From: Punica granatum
Lineage: Eukaryota > Streptophyta > Magnoliopsida > Myrtales > Lythraceae
Direction of reading: 5' to 3'
DNA: 64,000 nucleotides
Assembly: GCF_007655135.1 (NCBI RefSeq)
Contig: NC_045128.1
Coordinates: 14,214,230 to 14,278,229 of the forward strand
This document shows, piece by piece, positions 57,506 to 64,000 of the stretch. Below the pieces are notes generated by a model. It saw only the letters and a list, made by a program, of their open reading frames with translations. It had not been told where the DNA came from and ran no database searches. The first letter of the stretch is position 1, and each line of letters starts with the position of its first letter. Made by a program: the position numbers and the translations under genes.

Positions 57506-60379
57506 TGTCAGCACCTAATTTCGGTCCATCGGCTCCGAGGGGGGCAAAATTGTCATTTCCTAATTTATCACATTTTCTTAAAAAAAAATTAAATTAAATT
57601 AATTTTAATTAAATTAAATTATATATGTATCAAAAAAAAAGAAAGAGAAAAGATTCGGGCAATGCCGGGCAGGCCGGGCAGCATTGACCGGCTGCTCGGG
57701 ACCGCCGGCATTTAAAAAAAAAAAATCGGGCAGGCCAGGCAACGCTCACCGGCTGCCCGCGATCCCCGCCGGCCCGGAACTGCCCCCAAATCGCGATTTT
57801 CCGCGATTTTCTCCAAATCGACTGAAATCTCAACTGAAACGGGGAAGAAATTGCAATTAAATAAACAGAAATGGAATTCGGCTAGAGAGGAACACGACCC
57901 AGCAAACGAAATCGAAAAATTGGCTCTCGATTTAGCAAATTTTGAAATCGGAGAACTTGGGGCTTTCGCCGGAAAGCCGCAACCTTTCCCCCCGATTCCG
58001 ACTGATTAAGCGCCGGTGAGATCCCGATCGACCACGGCGAAGTACCGGCGGCGCCCAGAGCTACCTCCCGCGTCCATTCCGGCCGTCGTCGCGGCGTCCA
58101 GGGGGCAAGAACCGCCGGTCCCAGCCCCGTCGCCGTCGCCTTCCTCCCGATCCCGGCCGCTCTTCGGCAAACGGACCTCGGCCCATTTCTCTTCCTTTGC
58201 AGGCTCGACCCATTCAGGCCCAAGGTTCCTCAGTCCGGCCCAGCGCTCTTCCGGGCAGTTTTCCTTCGGGCGGTCCGGTCCGATCCGATCTGGCCCGATT
58301 CATCCAGCGACTTTTTTTATTTTTTACAGAGAAGCCCTCCAACTTTCCGAACTAGGTAAATTTTCGACTTAGTGGCATGATTAGGGTTCCTTTCCTGAAT
58401 AATATTGTTTGCTTGATGGATATAATGTGAAATGAGTGTTCTTGGGTCGCGTGGGTGATCGGATTTGTCCCGAAATCAATTTTACGAACTTTCTATTTTG
58501 TCACATTTCAGTCCAGAGGACGTATTTTATTTTTTTAAGATCTGCCCCGAATTTCAAAATTATTTTCAATCAAGTCCCGGTCATTTTATTATTTTTCAAT
58601 CAGTCCTGAAATTCCCAAAATTTTTCAAGCATCCCAAGGAACTTTTCGAGTTGTTTCAGTTTAGTCCTGGGGCCATTTTTTATTTTTCAGATCAGTCCCG
58701 ATTTTCAAATTCATTTCTAATAAGCCCTAGGACACTTTCAGTAATTTTTTTTACACAGTCCCCATTTTTTAGAATTTTCAAATCAGTCCCCAATCTTTTA
58801 GAATTTTCAGATCACTCCCCAATTTTTTCAGAATTTCAAATCAATCCCTGCTCTTTTAAAATTGTTCAATTCAGCCCCCTGGACATTTTCTAAAATATCC
58901 GACCCTTTTCTATTTGGATCACCCACCGACAATGCATGTGCCCCATTTAAATATTTCATTTTTGTAATTATGTGACCATGTCGGAAATTAGAGTTTATCG
59001 GGCGGTCAATTAATGACTATCTCGACGGCTCGAAATCCGTAGACTAAAGTATTCGGCAAATTTCTAACTAACCTAAAATTCTACATACGGGATAATCGGG
59101 ACGTTAAATTTGGCTAAATTAAATCACTTGACACTTTTAAATGAATTGCACGACATGTAATCGCATCGACAGTTCAAGAACTGTTAATCATGCCCTTTTC
59201 AAAATTCACAATTTCAAAAGCACCGAGATACGTACAACGTAATCTTGATTTTCATGCACACACATATTTATCGATTTAAGGGCATGATTACCGGTTCTTG
59301 TCCTGCCGTCACTCTAGTGTAGGTTTGTGTTTAGAACGGGTTAAAACATGGGAAAACGGATTAATCTCAAACTCGGCTTAATCAAACATGGTCAAATAGT
59401 CAAATAGAGGGTTAGGTTTTGGGTTTTTAGGTAAAAAACACTCTTAATTGGTAAAAACCATATTGTCACGATACAGAATAATCTAAAAACAACCCACACA
59501 TTCGAGACTTGACTATGGACATCACGTCTGTCGAGTCCGTTAAAATAATGCCGAATGCTACATACCCTATCCATCACCCCTTTTTGCTTGTTTTAAGGTA
59601 GGATTTGTATGCCAAGATACCTCGGGTAATAATCAGTTAATTCACGTAAATTCGGCGATAACAAAACCCCATTGATTGTTTATTTGAGCTTGCTTGTTAC
59701 ATCTTTTGCACTTGATTGCCATGCGGATCGAGCCTGATCCCTTAGGACTCGATTCACACTGGGTCCAACACCCATAACCGTCGATCACGGGATCCAATAC
59801 CCCCATACACCGAGTGCGCATTTAATTTAATTTTCGGTCTTTTCCAAACTATACAGTGAGCATGAGTGAAATCATGGCCGAATGCGAACCGACCGGGATT
59901 TAGTCATCGTAGTTTGTCTTTTATTTATTTGAGAGAACAATGTAAGGTTTTGCATTATACATTTATTCATGTAAAATCCCGGTCGGAGAGTGGACGATCA
60001 GAGTGTTTCTTCGAATTTACGGTGTCAAAACGCATAAGATGAGCGAAACTTAATAAACCGGTAATTAAATTAAAATGGCAAGCCTAGACAAGCTAGAGTA
60101 CCGAAAGGGCGTGTGGGATATAGGCCCACACGTAATAGAACCCCCGAATTCGGAATGTTCGGTTCCGTACAGACCATTGCCTTAGCATCTTAGGTGTACC
60201 CCGTACCCCTAGACCCGGGTAACTTGCCAGCCCTCGACCTTCGGGTCGTAAAATGGCAAGTGGCGACTCCTTCTCACGTGCGTCCGTCGCGCGTCCCCGG
60301 GAAGGTGGACACTCCCAAGCCGCGTTGCATTTAGGCGCGCGCATGCGTGCCCTGACTAGACGAAATTCGGGTGCGCACA
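57506..60379 (+). repeat. 3' LTR of the 17.8-kb element (2874 bp)
   Basis: It starts TGTCAGCACC and ends GCGCACA and is followed by AACCT. It is nearly identical to the 5' LTR except for the extra GC-rich block near 57630-57720 (a second copy of a 'gggcaggcc…accggctgc' unit between A-runs) and a loss near 59150. The 58500-58880 tract repeats 'tttcaaatcagtcc'-like words. Confidence 0.93.
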
Positions 60380-60384
60380 AACCT
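60380..60384 (+). repeat. Target-site duplication AACCT, right copy
   Basis: It matches 42590-42594 and marks the right edge of the nested element. Confidence 0.95.
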
Positions 60385-60706
60385 AGTTTATAAAATGGAT
60401 TTTAAATGAATTAGAGAGAGAGGGAGTAACTCGAGTTAGCTATATATTGGGGAAGTTGTAATTCTAGGGCGTCTCCACCAATTGATAGTTGATTATTCTT
60501 GATTTGTTTTATTTTATTTTATTCAAATCAATCGATCTTTAATTTGCTTGCATTCGATTAAGCTGTGAATTTTGTTCGCTAGTAGAGCTTTAGGTCAAAT
60601 CCTCGTGGAAACGACACTCTCTATTCATCACTTTATTACTTGTCACTGCCCGTGCGCTTGCGGGGTTTAAAAACCATCAAACAAGTTTTTGACGCCATTG
60701 ATAGGA
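60385..60706 (+). mobile_element. 3' part of the older LTR and its degenerate primer-binding site
   Basis: The stretch 'cctcgtggaaacgacactc', then 'cccgtgcgcttgcgggg' and 'aaaaaccatca' (to 60679) is typical of Athila/Tat LTR ends. It is followed at 60690 by 'tgacgccattgatagga', a degraded form of the TGGCGCCGTTGCCGGGGA type PBS. The host element of the 17.8-kb insertion is thus itself an old LTR element. Confidence 0.6.
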
Positions 60707-60829
60707 TTTTCTTTCTAACAATTCTATTACTTTTGATACTAAGCAACTTAGTTGGCAATCAAGTTTTATTTTATTTTTTTCGAGTGTAATCTAGTTTTAG
60801 TTCTTGAATTTTTATAGGTACACTTACAA

Positions 60830-61333
60830 ATGTGGTCCGGTGATGATGAACCGTCGATGGAGAGCTTGATGGCAAGACATATAGCCAAGGATTACACGGA
60901 TTGGAGGACTCCATCCAACTTCTCATGGCAAGAACAACAAGCAACAAAGTCGAATTCATACAGATATAAACCACAACAATGGTTCCCATTACAAGAAGAG
61001 CCAAGTATGGAAGAATGTTTTTATGTAGTACCTACGGTCACAGTCAACTCTCTTATATACACGCTTACCGTCACAAGAGGTTCTAGCAAAAGAAATTGAA
61101 GCTACAGGTGGGAGAATCGAGAGACAAGGGGAGCTGATTGCTTCCATCCTTCGCAACCAAACATATGAAGAGTTACCGAGCAACACCGATTTCGACTTGA
61201 AGGAAGGAAGTACCGAAGAAGCCATGATGATGACAACGCAAAGCGATCAATAATTTGAGGAAGGCGAGATCACAGGTGTCAACACTGTTGAACCCGATGA
61301 TGACACCTCATCGACGAAGGAGGAAGAAGTTTG
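60830..61333 (+). pseudogene. Gag-like remnant of the older element
   Basis: MWSGDDEPSMESLMARHIAKD opens a short frame after the degenerate PBS. A second frame from about 61085 gives ATGGRIERQGELIASILRNQ and ends with an acidic stretch. The arrangement resembles the start of a small gag region of non-autonomous Athila/Tat elements, but no conserved gag domain, protease or RT could be identified, so the assignment rests on context. Confidence 0.4.
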
Positions 61334-61349
61334 AGAAGGACACGACATA

Positions 61350-61766
61350 ATGCCACCTAACGATGCACACGATCCGAACAATCCACCCGAGGATTTATTA
61401 CTACATGGAAAAGAATTTGAAGATGTGGATTTTATTGGAATCTTGAAGTGCCTAGAACCTATACCATGTTTTTTAAGAGTGACAAATCGAGATGGGGCTT
61501 TTAATTTTCTTCAATTACCTAAATTGATTAGAAATTTCATGCCTTTACCAAGGAAGCGACAATTTAATGATTGGATTTATTTGCATGGAATTTTATGGCA
61601 GACACTCTATCAAGAGTTGAAAGAAAGGGTTCGCAAGTTAAGGAATGACCTAAAGTGGAAAACGAATGGGTGTTGGTGTTGTGCAATTCAAGGGCAACAC
61701 CTACATCAATTCAGGGGAGATTTCTATGGTTCTTTTCTATTTGAGTCTCATTATTCTATTATTTAG
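61350..61766 (+). CDS. Unrecognised 138-residue ORF within the older element
   Basis: MPPNDAHDPNNPPEDLLLHG starts an open frame to 61766. It has an acidic N-terminus, a middle IGILKCLEPIPCFLRV region and a basic KERVRKLRNDLKWK segment near the end. I do not recognise it. It lies between the gag-like remnant and the 3' sequences of the older element, so it is probably element-derived and may no longer be functional. Confidence 0.3.
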   Translation: MPPNDAHDPNNPPEDLLLHGKEFEDVDFIGILKCLEPIPCFLRVTNRDGAFNFLQLPKLIRNFMPLPRKRQFNDWIYLHGILWQTLYQELKERVRKLRNDLKWKTNGCWCCAIQGQHLHQFRGDFYGSFLFESHYSII

Positions 61767-63240
61767 GATAATGTTTGATTTTAAGATTAGATACAGGTGT
61801 CGTATTTCATTTTAGTGTCTTTTTATTTTATTTTATTTATATTTTGTTGTTTTTGGTAGGTAGATTTTCGAAGATGACGTGCCTTGTTTTCATGCCATCG
61901 CAGATAAGTCAGTACTACGACGTCAGTATGGAAGTTACAACACCGACAGAAGCAAGAAAATTCATTAATCTAGTGATGCTACATGATTCAAAAAGGCACC
62001 ACAGCACCAACTGATTGTTATTCTGAAGAGTTCCCGATGCTGTAGCACGATGCTACGACATTTAAAAAGGGATTAAGATAAAATGAAAATTCGTAAAAAT
62101 CACCAATTTCATTTTTCTTCTTATTTGGTCTATCTCCACTTACGACTCTCTCGTCTCCACAGGAAGCACCCATAGGCAAAAGCACCGATTGAGCACTTTG
62201 ACCACTGGTGGCAGTGTTTCTGGCCCTTATAACCCTTGAAGTTGCTGATCAAGGACAACAGCTACACTTCTTCCACCAAAATTCTCTACTTCCATCGCAC
62301 TCGAAGCAACAATACAGTAGTTAAGGTAGAGGGGTTGGTGGAAAATAAGAGAGAAAGACTTGACACTACCAAAAGAGATGTTGAATAAGGTCGAGGAAAA
62401 GGATGATGAAGATTGAGGAGGAGAGAGTTACACAAAGCAACGAGCACGACTATGTCTAAAATATGGGGAGTTATTTCGAACCTTTTCTCTTCATCTGTTG
62501 AAATCTTATTTGTCCGGGAACACTTAAACATTGAGAACAATGTTTAGTTTCGGTTTGGGGGTGCTTTACCTTGCTTTTGTGTGCTTGAATGGGGTAGTTG
62601 TGCTATAAATGTTGACTTTGATGAGAGCTGCCAATTTTTTTTCCTTGCTATTAGGTCTGTTTTTAGGCTTCTGTTTTTATTTTTTTCTTTTATTTATGCT
62701 TAAGTTTGAGCCAAGATTTTTTTCCTCAACTTGATTGGATGAGATTAGTTTGCATTGATTTTTTATCTAGGAAGATAAACAGTGGTTGACATTTTATTTC
62801 TGGTAGAAAGAGGAATTTTGAACCTTATATCATGATCAAGATTTTTGTCATTATCAACTGTCCAAAGCTAAAACTTTTTGCCTTTTGTTTTTTCAAAAAT
62901 TTATGGTCTCATGTCTTGGTATGTTCCGGTTAAGACAAGTCTTTATTTTTTGTAAAACATGTGTAGTAATGTGCAGTAGGGTTTGTTTTGGATTCCTTCT
63001 TGAAATGAACATTAAGGGGATTTTCATCTAGGGGCACCAAATAGAAGTTGTTTATTTATGTTCGTTGTTTATTTATGTCATGTTTATATGGTGGGCTGAA
63101 AAATAATAAAAATGTCCCAAAAAATACCTGGATGGGCTGAGTGATTGGATAATTTCATTGGGCATGTCGATATTCTTGTCAAAAGGTTCCACTTTAGGCA
63201 AATATGGGGCAAATTTAAAAATTGAAAAATAATAAAACTC
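61767..63240. other. 3' part of the older element and unassigned AT-rich sequence
   Basis: No gene is supported. At about 62535-62565 the sequence 'gaacaatgtttagtttcgg' followed by 'tttgggggtg' resembles the pre-3'-LTR polypurine region of Athila/Tat elements. I did not find a matching 3' LTR after it inside the window. Confidence 0.45.
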
Positions 63241-63249
63241 AATGGGTGA

Positions 63250-63345
63250 CTCGAGCGATTAGATCCACGGGATGCCTTATCACCCAATGCCTGTACTAAT
63301 TGGTTCGAGAGTCATTGATTGAAAGTTCGTTAAATGGGTCTCCAT
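63250..63345 (+). repeat. Diverged direct repeat, left copy
   Basis: The stretch from 'actcgagcgattagatcc' to 'gttcgttaaatggg' is similar over about 95 bp to 63763-63858 in the same orientation. The two copies lie on either side of the MITE. Confidence 0.65.
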
Positions 63346-63393
63346 TGGGACTGAAAAATAAAAATGAGAACAAAAAAAAACCGAAAGAACTAT

Positions 63394-63402
63394 TTTGAAA
63401 AA
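63394..63402 (+). repeat. 9-bp target-site duplication TTTGAAAAA, left copy
   Basis: TTTGAAAAA is repeated at 63742-63750 on the other side of the foldback element. Nine bases is the duplication length of Mutator-like transposons. Confidence 0.75.
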
Positions 63403-63741
63403 GGAAAATTTACCTAAAATGACCAATAGTTTAACCGTTTTGTCAAATCCATCCCATGTTTTTTTTGTCAAATCCATCCCATAGTTTACTTTTTGCATCA
63501 AATCTATCACGGCGTTATCTTTTCCGTCGACATCTAACGGCCGTGCTGACGTGGCGCTCACGTGGCAAGTGTGGCCACACTGTCCCTCCACTTGTCACGA
63601 CAGCACGGCCGTTAGATGTCGACGGAAAAAATGACATCGGGATAGATTTGATGCAAAACGTAAATCATATGATAGATTTGACAAAAAAAACATATAATAA
63701 ATTTGATAAAATGGTTAAATTATGGGCCAGGTAAAAATCCC
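63403..63741. mobile_element. Mutator-type foldback MITE (339 bp)
   Basis: Nearly the whole element is an imperfect inverted repeat. The left arm (63403-about 63565) and right arm (about 63585-63741) pair through 'gtttaaccgttttgtcaaat', 'tttttgcatcaaatctatc' and 'ccgtcgacatctaacggccg'. The termini read 'ggaaaatttacct' and, in reverse complement, 'gggatttttacct'. It has 9-bp target duplications and no transposase, so it is non-autonomous. Short frames in both directions are a by-product of the palindrome. Confidence 0.8.
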
Positions 63742-63762
63742 TTTGAAAAAATCATTAGTTAA

Positions 63763-63858
63763 CTCGAGTACTTGATCTAAGGGGTGCTTTATTACCTAAT
63801 GCCTTGGACCAACTAGGTTAGGAGCCATTAATCAAAAGCTCATTACATGGTTGCCATA
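63763..63858 (+). repeat. Diverged direct repeat, right copy
   Basis: See 63250-63345. The remaining bases to 64000 hold nothing recognisable. Confidence 0.6.
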
Positions 63859-64000
63859 GAGGGAAAAAAATTGGTGTAGTGGATATGAGGGTGATACATT
63901 ACGAAACATGTTTTGCTTAAACTTTTGATTAAAACTGAACTCCGCGATCTTATACTATATAAAAAATATAATTAGTGATTGGCATGATTATGAAAAGGGA

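Larger units (their letters stand above)
42595..60379 (+). mobile_element. Full-length Tat/Ogre-like Ty3/Gypsy retrotransposon (17.8 kb)
   Basis: Two long, highly similar LTRs, a 5-bp target duplication, a PBS right after the 5' LTR and a complete domain order (ORF1, gag, zinc knuckle, protease, RT, RNase H, second archaeal-type RNase H, integrase) are all present. An extra ORF before gag, an apparent intron between protease and RT, a doubled RNase H and a minisatellite before the 3' LTR are hallmarks of the Tat lineage including Ogre. Several stop codons and frameshifts make this copy non-autonomous, but the high LTR similarity indicates fairly recent insertion. Confidence 0.93.

Noticed and set aside
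1..64000. tRNA, rRNA genes and CRISPR arrays
   Set aside because: No cloverleaf-type tRNA, no rRNA similarity and no spacer-separated repeats were seen; a CRISPR array is not expected in a plant nuclear genome.

Overview
The window is nuclear DNA from a flowering plant. A spliced telomere-repeat-binding MYB gene, a TIR-class NB-ARC/LRR resistance gene and Tat-type Ty3/Gypsy retrotransposons all point to a eudicot; TIR-class resistance genes argue against a grass. The species cannot be fixed from the sequence. Only two host loci are visible. The rest is nested retroelements and an integrated pararetrovirus array.

Layout. 1-8760: pieces of long-LTR Tat-like elements. Two LTRs (1-552 plus strand, 584-4671 minus strand) meet head to head at their primer-binding sites and form a large palindrome. 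Next come an 18-19-bp minisatellite (4672-5880), a 31-base C run and a plus-strand LTR (6090-8760). 8767-28303: a head-to-tail array of four endogenous caulimovirid (plant pararetrovirus) units. Each repeats an initiator-Met-type primer-binding site, a long leader and coding remnants. Units 1, 2 and 4 carry capsid (and, in 1 and 2, protease) but no movement protein. Unit 3 carries the movement protein. No reverse transcriptase is present anywhere in the array. Unit 1 is split by a 2.9-kb solo LTR (13321-16246) with a perfect 5-bp target duplication, and unit 2 shows the matching empty site.

28304-29521: AT-rich spacer. 29522-33451: a damaged resistance gene with NB-ARC and LRR exons, no TIR domain, an in-frame TGA and a +1-shifted nucleoredoxin-like thioredoxin-fold plus DC1 module at its 3' end. 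It looks like an integrated-domain NLR that has decayed. 35129-40149 (minus strand): an intact five-exon TRB4/5-like telomere-repeat-binding factor of 282 residues.

40996-62600: a degenerate Athila/Tat-like non-autonomous element. Nested inside it is a nearly complete 17.8-kb Tat/Ogre-like retrotransposon (42595-60379, TSD AACCT). Its order is 5' LTR, PBS, extra ORF1 with plant-mobile-domain similarity, gag, protease, a probable 208-bp intron, RT, RNase H, second RNase H, integrase, 43-bp minisatellite, 3' LTR. It carries several stops and frameshifts. 63403-63741: a Mutator-type foldback MITE with 9-bp target duplications.

The most unusual material is the pararetrovirus array, whose two unit types suggest a divided genome, and the resistance gene joined to a redox-dead thioredoxin-like domain.
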